From assembly GCA_000333855.2 (NCBI GenBank), contig CM007323.1, positions 199,923-263,922 on the forward strand: DNA of 64,000 bases, read 5' to 3'. A program made the position numbers and the translations under genes. Source of the DNA: Endotrypanum monterogeii (lineage: Eukaryota; Euglenozoa; Kinetoplastea; Trypanosomatida; Trypanosomatidae). Under the pieces are notes generated by a model. It did not search any database, had not been told where the DNA came from, and saw nothing but the letters and a program-made list of their open reading frames with translations. Below, piece after piece: positions 11,540 to 23,400 of this stretch. Each line of letters begins with the position of its first letter. The first letter of the stretch is position 1.

Positions 11540-12532
11540 CCAGCCATCGCGCCTGGGGCGCCGGCAAAACCTGAGGTACGCACGTTACATGCTGCAAATT
11601 TATCTTCCGCGCTCGCGACCAGACGCTTTACCGATGCTGCACGCTACCCACCGGGGCACGCTGGAGCGTCGCTATTGCGCAGGGCGTGTGACGTGGACCA
11701 TTGTGGGCATTGACACACCCGTGGTAGTGTACACGAAGATCGATAACATTCTGGTGGCGGCACGTGAGGGACAGGAGCTGGCGCTTTTGAGCGCGGTATG
11801 TCAGGATATGCAACGCATTCGGACGGCAAATCTGCTGACGACGCCTAACAGGGAAAAGCTGATCGCGATGTCTAACGAGGGCATTCTTTCTTTGGCGAGA
11901 GCGGGCAACACCTTCATCGGCGAGGAGTACCACTGGGACGGTCAGCAGCGCGTCGTGCGCAACTCACGCAAATCGGTGGCGAGGCTCAAGCCGTCATTGG
12001 CGGCGGCGCGCTTCCCGTGCAGGTCCCTTTGCCTCAGTGGCATCTCTGGTGATGTACGCCGGTGCCTCTCAACGGTCGGCGAGTTGCTGGTTGAGAACCC
12101 CTGGTGGTGCATTGCTGACCCCGCACATGCGAGCTACGACGACGCGATGTGCGACACCGATGCCTCGGCTCACGGCTGGGGGAGTGGTGGGTTTCCGATC
12201 TTTACGAGCACCACGAGATCCGTGGAGAGCACTTCACGGCGCGGCGATCCTCCTCCTGCAGATTTTTTTCTCTCTCTCTCTCACACACACACACACGGAC
12301 TCGTGTCGCGTAGGGGGCCGGTGCTACGCATTGCCTTGGTGGCGGGCCAACCATGCCATCGTAAAGAAACACCGCAAGCACAACGGTTACGGCGGCCTCG
12401 GCAGGGGGCTACTGCCTATACCAGCTGCTTGCACTGACGACGAAACGCATGCACAATGGAACTACGCACGTGCTGTTTTTCTTCAGTGGCACCGACAACC
12501 CGGCCGACGAGCTGTCACGGAACTCCCAGTGA
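11540..12532 (+). pseudogene. Reverse transcriptase / RNase H remnant
   Basis: The frame carrying KIDNILVAA (11736-11762), where the catalytic Asp of the RT active site lies in an IDN context as in DIRS-type enzymes, continues through a thumb-like region to CDTDASAHGWGS (12150-12185), the start of RNase H. A T7-(CT)n-(CA)n tract at 12263-12296 then shifts the frame. In the shifted frame the protein ends with VFFSGTDNPADELSR and a TGA at 12530-12532. A complete C-terminal half is therefore present but split by a simple-sequence insertion. Upstream sequence that probably belongs to the same ORF (10560-11540) is broken by G15, G12 and C13 runs. Confidence 0.68.
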
Positions 12533-13488
12533 CAGTTGCGGCTTGACGGGAGGTCACGAGGAGGCGAGCAGATGACTTGGCGGTGCCGCTGCTACGTATG
12601 ACCTGGTCCCCGCTTGCGGGGGGGGGGGGAGGGGGGGGTTTGAGGGGTTAGAGAACAGGGACGAAGATGGTCCACTGCGGGGAGAGCGACACGCTCCACC
12701 CGACGGCGGGCGCGTGAGGGGCACCTTGGTGGGCACAAGCAACAACTACCAGATGTCGTTACCGAAGCCTCCGTGCCGCCTCCAGACACTGGAGGGAGCG
12801 GCTAAGGGACAAACGCACAAGACGGCCACCAACGAAGAGGGTGAGGCACACCACACGGGTTAGGTAAGACTACGAGGATGCGGTCTGGTCCGAGCCACCA
12901 GTCTGCTTATAGAAAGAAACGAGCCCGCGAACGCGGCGAAGTTGAAGCATCAAGTGTGTGTGTGTGTGTGTGTGAGGCTGGAAGACGCATGCGACCAGCA
13001 GGAGCCCAGCCCTGTGCGTCACTTTCTTCACTCCCTCTTTTCCCGTTCACTATGTACTCAGTCGCACGACAGTCTTCTCCAAGTGATTGATCGTCTTGGA
13101 CGAAATAAATCAAGCAGCGCCTGTATATGTGTCTCTGATGCGGCCATGAGTTTTGGCGTCCAGCGCAAGGCTTGACGAGAGAGGAGAACAAAAGATGAGA
13201 AGAAGAGGAGCCTCCCTCCCCCTTCCTATACCGACCTCTTTCGATGGGTGTCCCCAAAACATCGCTGGTAGATTATTATTTTTTTTTTTTAATTTCTCTT
13301 GTTGCGTGTGTCCGCACATGTCCGTGCACATCCGTTTCCATCTCCTAGTCTCTTCTCTCCCCTCCTTTCTCGCTCCTCCTCCACACACACACACACACAC
13401 ACACGCACGCACGCATGCGCGCAACGTGATGTGATGACATAGATATCCACTCTTCACCACCACCGCCGCCGCCGCCGGTAAACTTTGG
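12533..13488. other. Post-element spacer and 5' region of P-loop gene
   Basis: After the retroelement end there is a G-rich low-complexity tract (12617-12638), then non-repetitive sequence, a (TG)n at about 12954-12973, and from 13260 a strongly pyrimidine-rich region ending in (CA)n near 13382-13404. The first AG after this tract is at 13441-13442 and is a plausible spliced-leader acceptor for the next gene. The 3' end of the element may extend into 12533-12860. No gene seen. Confidence 0.5.
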
Positions 13489-15171
13489 ATGCGCGGAAGG
13501 GGATACAAACGCATCGCAGCCCGGTCCCTCCAGCAGTGGCAGAAGCTCGACTACAACTTGCTATGTGACCGTCAGCTGCCCACACCGCTGCACGCAACGC
13601 TGCGGCTTCCCGTGCGTGGCGCGGTGCAGACACCATCGCCTCCATCCTCTCCACCAGCGCACGCATCTGTAGACTTGCAGCTGGCGACAAATAATAGTGC
13701 CGTGCTGCAGTGGTGGCGGCGCGAGTACGGCATGTTTCTCCTGGAAAGTAATGCAGGGGCTCCAGGGACTGCGAACACAATGACGGCCTCGACGCACCTA
13801 CTGGCCAGTGCACGTGTCAGCGCCCACATTGGTCCACCAGCGCCTCCGCTGGGCTACCCCGAGTACATTGCGATGGAGGCAAAGCAATACACCGAAGGTG
13901 TCCTACAGAGTGAGACGTACGCTTACCAGCACGCGGCAATGACAGGCACCGTCCCGGCGCCGCCACCCGGCGCACACTACCTTTCGCCGGTCAAGTGGAT
14001 CCAGCAGCCGCTGCTGAACGGCTTCGTCGCACAGCGCCTCACTGCGCACGCCGGCCTGACGACTGGCTCGCTCCTCGATGCCCGGCGTACGGCGAGGACA
14101 CTCGGTCGTCAGCTACCGCCTTTTGGGCTTTCGCCGTTCTATGCAGCCAACGAATTGCTAGATCGGTGGTGCCTCTTCGGTGAGGCGGCAGCCCTGGTAC
14201 CACCCACGCACTCCCCATCAACCGCCGCCCTGAACCCAACGCAACCGTTGCGGCAGCCACATGATGACCCTGCTGTGCATCACCTCCGCATCGCTGAACT
14301 GGCGCTCGGCTCGGCCTTATTGTCAAACTACCGCGCTGTGTGGCTGAACGGTGCCGTTCTCTCGCACTCCAAGACGGGCCGGTCAGTCCTTGTCATCGGC
14401 CCCCGGCGCAGCGGCAAGACCACGCTAGCGCTACACTGCATATCGGCGGCCGCGGCGCAGGCATCCAGTACCAACAACGATATGCGACTGACGGCGGCGG
14501 AACATTTCTTCCTCGCAGCTGGGACGCCTGTGCGACGCATGCTTGACCCCACCTGCGCACCGCCCACCTCGCCAACGATCCTCGCGTGCTCTCTGCCGCA
14601 CCAAATAACCGTGGGTCTCGGAGCCGTACTGGGCACCCTGCGACCAAACCCCGGCTTAGCCTCATCCATTGTAGATCTCCCGCCTTCTCTCCAGACTGAA
14701 GCTGGTCTACGCACGTTCTTGTCCAACACAGATGGTGTTCTATGGAACATGAGCAAAACGTTCCGCGTGCGACTGGAGGACACCCAGACGCCATCGTCGC
14801 CCCACCCCGTGACGCTGTGGGAACCCCTCGCGGTGAACACGTTAGCTGGCATCGTGCTGCTCGACTGGGACCTGGGGGAGCTCTTCAACACGTCAAAGAC
14901 ACCGGTGCGCAACGCAGTTCGCCGAATCCCGCTGCACGAGGGCGGACTCGAAGAACTCCTGACACGTGGAAAGGACTACATGTTTCATGGACATCACCTC
15001 TTGCAATCTGTCTACAGCGCGCCGCATGACGCGCCCCCTCGGTTTGCAGAGGCACTGAAAGGTGAGCTGGCCGCGGCGCCGCCGCAGTCCACCGCACCAG
15101 CACTGCACTGCATCGAGGGCTCTGTGAACTTTGACCTCGCCACGCAGCTCCTGACGAACCTCCTCAAGTAA
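13489..15171 (+). CDS. P-loop NTPase-like conserved protein
   Basis: This encodes a 560-residue protein that I do not recognise by name. A clear Walker A motif, GPRRSGKT, lies at residues 304-311 after a hydrophobic strand (SVLVI), so it should bind ATP or GTP. A possible Walker B is GIVLLDWDLGELF at about residues 453-465, which has the hydrophobic strand followed by an Asp. The N-terminus (MRGRGYKRIAARSLQQWQKL) is basic with almost no acidic residues and could be a mitochondrial targeting signal. The stretch of about 280 residues before the P-loop has no low complexity beyond a short Pro/Ser segment, suggesting a folded domain. The ATG at 13489 follows a pyrimidine tract and AG at 13441-13442. 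The gene sits alone between the retroelement and the 9 kb gene-free tract. Role unknown. Confidence 0.75.
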   Translation: MRGRGYKRIAARSLQQWQKLDYNLLCDRQLPTPLHATLRLPVRGAVQTPSPPSSPPAHASVDLQLATNNSAVLQWWRREYGMFLLESNAGAPGTANTMTASTHLLASARVSAHIGPPAPPLGYPEYIAMEAKQYTEGVLQSETYAYQHAAMTGTVPAPPPGAHYLSPVKWIQQPLLNGFVAQRLTAHAGLTTGSLLDARRTARTLGRQLPPFGLSPFYAANELLDRWCLFGEAAALVPPTHSPSTAALNPTQPLRQPHDDPAVHHLRIAELALGSALLSNYRAVWLNGAVLSHSKTGRSVLVIGPRRSGKTTLALHCISAAAAQASSTNNDMRLTAAEHFFLAAGTPVRRMLDPTCAPPTSPTILACSLPHQITVGLGAVLGTLRPNPGLASSIVDLPPSLQTEAGLRTFLSNTDGVLWNMSKTFRVRLEDTQTPSSPHPVTLWEPLAVNTLAGIVLLDWDLGELFNTSKTPVRNAVRRIPLHEGGLEELLTRGKDYMFHGHHLLQSVYSAPHDAPPRFAEALKGELAAAPPQSTAPALHCIEGSVNFDLATQLLTNLLK

Positions 15172-18100
15172 CGCCGAGCGGGAAGGGAGGGTAGGCCGGT
15201 TAGCCCCGAAGAATCGAACCCCGCGGGGGGGGACTGCCCATCATTTTTTTTTTTCCACTAATCACAAAAACGCTCGGGTAAATAAATTTTGAAAAAGGGG
15301 AGAGCCCCAGGCCCCCCAGAGCGTCCGCGCCCACCGAAACGCCCCCCCCCCCCCTCCCCCACGCAACCAAACCAACCGGGGGGCGGCGACCCCAAAAAGG
15401 CGATTTGGCCCCAGGGCACCCGCCACCGGAAAAAAATCCGAGACGGCGCCCACAGCGAACAACCGCTCACGCACAGACCCCCCCCACCCTTACCAAAGCC
15501 CCGCCGAAAGGCGCCAGCACCCCGGCAACCCAAGCTGCGAGGCGCGCCATATCGCCGCGCGGGCCCGGGCCGCCCCGCTGCCTTTTTTCGAACGGGGTCC
15601 CCCGGTCGGGTTTTTTGGGGGGGCCGCCGCGGGGATTTTCGCCCCGCCCCCCCTCCCGGGGGGGAAGCAAGGCGAGCAGGGGCCCGCCGGCACACGGGAC
15701 TGCCCCCACGAGCACGGCCAAAAGCCCCCCCCCCGGCAAACGAACAACCCAGCCGCGCCACAAAACCGACACCCCCCACATCCATCACCGAACCCCCCCT
15801 ACCCCGGCAAAGGGACACGGCGAAACCACACACACACATCACGGGCCCCCTGTTGGCGCCAAAAGCGGGCCGGCAAAACCGCCCGCCGGGGGACCCCCCC
15901 CCCAAAAAAAAAGCCACCCAACCACCAAAATGAATCCCAAAAAGCAGAGATACTCGCATACTGCCCCAATGCTTTTCACATGACCCAGCCCCCGCCCCCG
16001 GCCCGCCACACATCCATAGTAATAATAATAATGAGACGGCCAACAGCAGACACAAAAACCCAACCCCAGCACAAAAAAAAGACGAAAACTTTCTCTTAGT
16101 AATTAGAGAGGGAAAACGTGCCATTACCCATGTTTACCCCAATCCCCCGCTGTTCCACTCCGGGCGGGGCATTCGGGGGCCCCAAGCAAGAGCGATGGGG
16201 AAACCAAAAAAAAACAAAGAAAAACTTTATACACATACCAGAAACCATTCCTTCTGCGTATTGTTCGCATTTTGAAACGCTTATAAAATGAAAACCGTTG
16301 GCTTTTTTCTGCGGTTTGAAATCGCTGAACAACCTGATTGGACACCCGGAAGCAGAAATAGAACAGCAACGAATTCTGAGCACAACCCGGAAATATTTTC
16401 AAGCGGTGGGTGGGATAAACTCCACCCCAGCAGTCCCCATGAGACTTAGCCCTGCATTGGTTGGGTGTGGTTTCCGGAGCCGCATTTACAGTTGACATTG
16501 GGCACCGGGTTTGTTAAGGATCCAGCCGAACCCGCCAGCAAATCCCAAGGAGTCATTTTTCACCTTACACATATCTTACGCAGGCTAATCGACTAACGAA
16601 TATTCCCCAATGCTTCTGAATGATTCGAGGGCGTTTTCCCTCCCACAGCGATTGCATAAAACCGTTTGGGGCACCACTCGAAAGAGATCCCGCACTTACA
16701 GCTCTAGGATTGGCACCTCGCGAGAAATGTTGCCCAAGAGTATGCAGAAGTGGTGGGGATTAGGGAAATTTTTGTCAACTTTTCGAATTCATTTTTGCTG
16801 CGTCGGGGGTGGGGGGGGGCCTAATGCCCCATCCCGGCCAGCCCCCCCAAGACCAGGGGCAAGGACCCCCGACCCCCCGACGCCGACAAAAAAAGAACCC
16901 CCCACCGGCAACACAGGGTATTTATTGACCCAGCAAACGCCACCCAGAGCCGGCTTGTTTTGAAAAACGGAAGCATTGTAGCCAATAATTCAACTGTTCT
17001 GAGAACAAGAAAAAGCCCAGGGCTATAACAGTGTCTCTGGAGAAAGAAGACCGGTCACCCCGCACACCCGCCACCGCACCCTGACTTCTTTTGTGAAATT
17101 TGAGAAGCGCGTTTCCCATAAAAACCCCTTACCTTCCACCAGGGGAATTTACATGTACATCAAATATTTTTGGTGTTATTCTTGGATAAATTCATTATCT
17201 CTGGCCAAAATGTGAAATAAACACCGATCTTTTTAGTTGCACGGTGGATCCTTTTCAGCACATGGCAAAACACGCGCCTCACCCAGCGCCTGTCACAAGA
17301 AAACCTACCAAACCAATACCACCAGCCCCCGTGAGACGCAATGGAATATTCCTGGGTTAATGCCGATAGATTGCTCACAACCCTGTGATTATGTGCACAG
17401 AGGTTTCTCGTCTTGCGCATTTGTAAATTTTGACCAACTTAATAGAAACTACCTAATTTACCCAGAAAAAAATTTCAATATTCTTGAATATATATGTATA
17501 TATCGAGTCTCGTATCTCCTTTAATCATTCGTTTTACAGAAAACATCTCTATCTCGCGAGGAACTCACTTTTGTGGTGGTAGTTGTTTTCTTTCGCCTTT
17601 TTCGGGCACCAGGTGGGATACCCCCGGTAGTTTTTGTGGAGGTTATTTGTTTCCCAGGATTTTGCATGGCGTATATGTCGGTTGCTCAGGTTTATCCGAA
17701 CACACATAAACCTGTGTGCCCAATCACGATATCCCAGGGCAAAAGAAATTCCAGAGATATATAGTCGATGATTGCGGAAGTATATGTGGTAACCTCAAAA
17801 CTATACCAAAATTTGCGACATCTCGACTGCGCTGTGTGGTGAATACAGAATCCTGTTTGCAGTTTCGTATCTTCAACAGTCTCCTTGGATCCTTGTAGGT
17901 GTTTCTGTTGGGGCCAAAAACGAATACTTCAAGCACAGGTCGAAGCCAGCCGATATTCAGGCGTCAATATTACATAGGTGTTGCTACCATCCCCCTTTTT
18001 ATTTTACCAATAGTCACTCTGTCCGTGTATTTCTGTGAATTATCGAATTCCTTTGGTGCTCGCAAGGGGATTTGATTTCTGGATTTGGGGGTGGCCGGGC

Positions 18101-20460
18101 GTTTGGGCTGTTTTCGGCATTGGCAGTTGGCGGGTCCACGCCAGAAGCCAGACCCCACGACCAGCGCCGGAAATGCCGAGAAGGTAATAAACCTCTCCAA
18201 TCCATAAAATATCTAGATAGAAAGTTGAAAAAAATATATTGTACAGAAGATATATTCTTGTGTATCTCCGTGTTGGCAAAACGTCGCTTGGAAAAGAATC
18301 CCGGTGGCCCCGCCGAGGTTCAGCAGCACCGGAACGGGCTTTGCGCTCGTGGTGGTCACAGCCGCTCGCATCTAGGTGAATCCAAAAGACCTGCCGGTAG
18401 GAAAGATGAAGAGAGGCACAAGGTGTTGAGTAGGGGCTGCCTGTGAAGATTAGTATCCCGGTGATGCTCCTTTGACGTGCCTGATGTCCATGGCGTGTTT
18501 CGCTACAAGGGTTGAGTCTGTTTTACTCTTTGCGGCAATTCTCTTACCATAGCCTTTATTCTTCTCTGCATGGGTTTGGATTAACGAAGGTCCTGGGATC
18601 CCTTTTTTAAACAGCTAAATGCTCAACCCCCTATACGGTAAGGCCCGTTTGGCCGCGGTTCTCGTCGGGGGTCGTGTCCCCCGATGGCCCGTTGCCGGGG
18701 CATCCTCGCGCGGGTTGTGTTGATGGTTGTGGGCGATAGTTTCGAAGATGGTCTTTTGAAGGCTTCTGGAGGCATTATTAGTCAAAATCTTTTAGAGGCT
18801 ATTTGTTTGCGGTACTTTTCGTTTCACTTTCACAATTTTATCGCAAACAATATGCGTGTGGCCCGTTTCCGCCATCAAGTGAGAAGGGGCCCGGCAAGCC
18901 CCATGCCCACAAGGGCGCCCCGTTGAACTTTTGTGGGTGTGCTTCTGCCAGATGGTGGGCTATAAAAGGCAGCAAAACCAAGAGCTTGATCACGAAAATA
19001 TGTGCTTGCATTCGTATACGTTTTCTCTTCTTTCATCACCTCCGTTCATCGGCGGTGGAGAAGCCACATCATCTCTGCTATATTATTTGGCTATCTTTTC
19101 TTGCGTGCTTGAAATTTCATCCTCAAAACGTTGGAGTGACACAGGTGTTTGCGTTTCCTGGCGCTTTTTTCCAGCTATTTTGGCTTTGCGTTGTGTATCC
19201 CGGGGGGGCTGGTGGGAAAGTTTTGCCAAAAGTTCTAGGTTTACATATTTTGTGTGTATATACAGGTTTTCGGTTATTATCCTTTCATTTACAATTACCC
19301 CATGGGCGAAGTGGATGATATTACTTCGAAGCATATGTTTACCACAGTTTTCGGCAAATTAAAGTTCCTGTGTTAGTTCTATTGGGTGACGGTCTGTTGC
19401 CTGCAGTTGTTTTTGCCCTTTTCATAGGATTTTAGAGCCCCTTTCCGACGTTTTAGCTCCACCATGAATGGTGCCAAAGCTCTTCCCGATAGGACGATTC
19501 TGGGTCATGTCAATGTGGCTCGTGTTGCTTTTATTTCTTTCTCGCTCTTTTCTGGGCGTCTCTTTTCCTTGTGTGTTGTCACGGCCGTGGTTTGGAAACG
19601 GGCCCAAAAGAGGGAAAACACTTCCGGAAAACCAAGGGATTGCGGTCTGCGGGTGGTGGTGGTGGTGGTGGGGTCGTGTGTGTGTTTCTTGGGGCTTTTG
19701 TCATGTGTTTTGGCCCCCCACCTGGCGTGGCCCACGGGGGCAGCAGTGGCGCAGCCTTTTCTCCTGTTCCGTGCTCGGGTGTATTCTGGGGCGCCGCGGC
19801 CGGCTGCTGGGATAGTTTGCCAAGCTTTGCGCGGGTCTTGGTGGGTGGGGGCGGGTTCCGCTGTGGCTTGCTCGTTTTCTTCTCTCTGTGGCGTGGGTTG
19901 CGTTTCTGCGGGTGCTGGTGGGGTGGCGGCCTTCGCTGGGGTGGGCGGGGTTTTTCCCGGTGTCGTGGGGTGATGTCGGCTGGCGTCGGTGGGCCGTGTG
20001 TGGCGCCGTGGCGCGTGTTTGCAGCTGCCTTGTGTGTACGTGTGTGCTGTCGGGGTGGTCCTTGTGCGTGTCAGTTGCCGTTTCGCCCGGCACGTTTGTT
20101 GCTGGATGTTGTATGTTCGTCTGGGGCGGGGGGCTTTTCATGAAGATACGGGATGCCGTGGGGTATCTTGATTTTCTTTTCTTAACGGACAGGGGCGGGG
20201 TGTTTCCCATTATCCCGCGCGTGGGGTGCAGTATCTGGGGGTTGCGGGTGCAGACGTCGGGGGCGCGAGGGGTGAGAGGCTTGGGGCTTCCGTTGGTGGT
20301 GGCTGGGGTATGCGTGGCGTTGTCTTGGGGGTGGCTGCGGGCGTGGGGGTTGTTGTGCTATTGGCGTGATGGACGGTATCCGCCGCCGTTGCGGCGCGTT
20401 TAGGCAGCCGTTTCTGCCCACTGGGGGGGGGGGGTGCCGTACCTCATCCAAGGGGTGGGC
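15172..20460. other. Gene-free tract rich in short homopolymer runs, with skew change
   Basis: No credible coding region is present; open frames here are random-looking on either strand. Between about 15290 and 15960 the + strand is dominated by C and A, with many runs such as C9-C14, A6-A9 and G7. Between about 16100 and 19400 the sequence is mixed and more AT-rich. Between about 19560 and 20460 the + strand is dominated by G and T. The long TG, TA and AG microsatellites of the other spacers are missing. The texture differs sharply from every gene and spacer in the window. It may be an old insertion, a centromere- or origin-like region, or poor consensus sequence. Confidence 0.5.
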
Positions 20461-23400
20461 CTCTAGGCGTCACGCGTGGCAGCGCGAGTGGTGGTGAGTA
20501 GCTTTTGTGGGCTGCTCAACGGATATGGGCAGCATGTGAAAGAGGGATCGCCTACTGAGGATAGGGCAGGGATTGCATTGGCTTGTTCCGGCGTTTGCTT
20601 GCCAGTTTACGCTGGGTAGAGGACCATTTGCCGAGGGTAATGTTTAGCCATTGCCTTGCAGCAGCTTGTAAAAATCGACAGAGGGCATGTGTGAAGCTAC
20701 ACTGCGCGTCGTTGTCGTGGGGCAAAAATCTCTCCTCGGTAGCTTAGCGCATTTGGAGTGGTTGAAATGGCGTTTGGAAAAGCTCATAAGATTCATTTCG
20801 GTTGAAGACAGTTCGGCATGAACTGGAGTTAGATATTGAAAGACCCTCAAAGATGACTCGCATGATATTCATCCATAAGCTCACACTCCGGTATAACATG
20901 CGGCATTAGTGATTGTTTTCGGCGATAATATCTGCAAGCTTGGGAGTCTCAGAAGGCATCTTGCAGCCAAGAGCAGAGCATCCACTTGTCCAGTGGGGAA
21001 CGATGAGGCAGTGGCCAAAGAGCGCGTGAGCTAGTTGGCGGTCATGTGCAGAGGCGTTTGTCTGCAAATCATGGGTGTAGCTTTTTTTCTCGAGATTTCA
21101 AAAAAGCCTTTTTGTGTGTGAGTTTGCTCTAGTGATCATTGCCCAGCTCTGTTACCTTTTCCATATGTAGCATGCAGCGGTCAGTGTTATGAGAGGGTAC
21201 TGGTATTCACTTTAGATGTTGAAGTCTTTGTTCTGGTAAACAAGTGGCAGAGCGCAAGCATCCAAGAGAAACGCTTGGCTATCGAATCGCGGCTGTACGA
21301 AGGAAACACTGCTCTCATAATTAGTCTTGCACTAAAGGAGTGCGATTCTACTTGCGTAATCATGTGTTTTCCTCTTAAAAGAGCTGTGACGTCGGAGTCT
21401 TGACGATTTGTTCGATGCACTAGAAGCAAAAGTAAACGCATCCGCATTCATTGCTGTGTCAAACTTGTTCTAGTTTTCTGGCTTTGTTGTTATTGTCGTT
21501 TCAAGCGTTTTTTTGTTTTCTCTAGGTCTCGTCAGAATATCGTCTAGATATTGTATTCGATAATGTGTTTTCTTTTTCAGTACAACAGCAAAGGTGTACG
21601 GACGATGATATACCCCTTTTGATTCTTGTGCACTGCTATGTAGTAAGGAATCGCAGTATTGAAAGGCATGAGAACATACTCAAGAAATATATGTTTTTCC
21701 CTTTGGGACTTGTTCCGCTGGACTTTTCGAGGGCGATTTGTTTGAAGTTTCCTGCTTGCGTGGATCACAGCACTCAGCGCACGTGCTCCAGATCGGTCCG
21801 GTTAATAGGCGCAGTCTCTGATGCAGTCAAGTTACCCGAGCTGTCTCGAGAAGAGCAGCTTGCATCTTTCCATTTTGCGGATATTGAGGAGATGATCAAT
21901 TTACGAGCTGTCAACAATCTTGCCAAGATTTCACAGAAGTCACAAATCTAGCAGGGTTACCGAACCCAGTCGTGAGGCTTTTTTTCTCGGAGGCACGTCG
22001 AAGGCAGCCACAGCCAACACCACAAATGGCTCCTGTCGTGCGACTGGGGTGGGCGATCGTGTGAGAAAAATCTCTCACTGGATTCATCGTGCGTCTTTTT
22101 TTCTAGCTCCCACAAAATTCCCTTTCATGATGGGAACGCTGGAGAGATCTGTAGAGAAAAAAGTCCGAGATATAAAGAGGTTTGGAAACGTTCATGAAGT
22201 TCACTAAATTGAGGTCACCACTCGCATGACACGATATTAGAGATAGTCTGTGGGTGATATAAATATGTTCGATAGGAGCTGGAGAAGGGCTCTCTGGGCA
22301 TTAAGCACATGTTCTTGTGTCTGTGTCGCTTCTCACTAGTGACTGTCTTTTGTTGGTGATATTTTCTCTCCTTAGTCCGTTTTCTCGTTTAGCATTCGAC
22401 CCTTTTTTTAGCTGAACAGATTGATTTCGAGTACTTATTCTTGGTAGATACATCTGGCATTCGTACCACTGCGAGTGCTACAGGTGGCTTCTTGTATTTA
22501 AGCTTCTCAACTATAACGCTTGTTTCTCTCCACGCATTATCTCGGTGTTGGGTATCTTGCTTTCATTCTGAAGGGTGTGCCCTTGGCAAATATTTCCTTC
22601 CGCAGACATGAGGAGACAGGTTTTGTCCTTCACTGGCGCTTCGCAACCATACATGGCCGGCTATGTTTAAGCTCAATAGAGTAACTTGACTTTTGACGTA
22701 CCTCATTGCTCTTCAATTGTGCAGAGCATGCTACTTTGTTTTTCCTGCTGGTGTTGTCAGGGTTTATGTACCTCTGCAAGATCTTTGGGGACCAAAAACG
22801 TATAAATGTGTCTGCCCGCATCTTTCGAGTCTTTTCTACAGAATAGTGTATATTTGTGCTGTTGTTCTTCGCGTGCCTGGCTTCAAAAAAAAAAAAATAC
22901 TGGTCACTTTATATGTGTCAAGTACATCTGCGGGTTTCATCTGCGCTTTCGTTTCGGTTGGCTGCACGGTGTGATTTTTCTCTTGGAATAGGTTAGTCTC
23001 AATCTGAACATGTGGTTTACTGCTCGTGACGGCACTAATAGTGACTTCAATAATGAACTTTTGCTTATCTAAACTACAGACACGACTGGTATCTGATCAC
23101 TGTGTGCAGCAAGTTATTGACAATACCTGCGTTGTGCTCTGAATCCGTTGATGCCTCACAGAAATAGGTTTCAGCAAATTGCTGAGGTATGTTTATTAGA
23201 GTGACTGGTCTCCATCTCACTTTTTTGTGTCCCTCCTCGTTTCATTGTGGAGGCGTTGTACGCTTTCGTAGCGGGTTGTCGTTGTGAAGATACTATTTTT
23301 TTTTCCGGCTTGGTTGCCGACGTAGTTTCTTGCAGTAGACAGCATCGGGTGTGGATTGACGTGTGTGTGTGTGTTAGCAGAATGTCGGAGTTGACTTGCT

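Larger units (their letters stand above)
8289..12532 (+). mobile_element. Decayed DIRS-like (TATE/VIPER-type) retroelement
   Basis: This is a degenerate retroelement in the same direction as the surrounding genes. Three blocks of open frame are separated by stops and frameshifts: an N-terminal block (8289-8940), an unassigned middle block (about 9276-10560) and a reverse transcriptase/RNase H block (about 11540-12532). The diagnostic signals are an RT-like KIDNILVAA at 11736-11762, an RNase H-like CDTDASAHGWGS at 12150-12185 and NPADELSR at 12497-12520, a classic RNase H end motif of retroelements. DIRS-type elements (VIPER, TATE) are known in trypanosomatids and encode Gag, tyrosine recombinase and RT/RNase H; the block order here would fit, but I cannot identify a recombinase. 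At least ten homopolymer runs of nine or more bases interrupt it. The outer ends and terminal repeats are not identified. Confidence 0.72.

Noticed and set aside
15200..15232. tRNA-like T-arm (GGGTTCGATTC on -) just after the P-loop gene
   Set aside because: The stem needs two G-U pairs and no D-arm, anticodon arm or acceptor stem can be found around it.
15258..16124. Long - strand frame of 288 codons and the opposing + frames in the same place
   Set aside because: The sequence is made of Gly, Pro, Arg and Cys from homopolymer-rich DNA with few stop-forming triplets; there is no motif or fold-like pattern.
18803..19318. + strand frame of 171 codons in the gene-free tract
   Set aside because: Overlaps another open frame of similar length, has no domain-like pattern and is rich in Phe, Cys and Leu from T-rich DNA.
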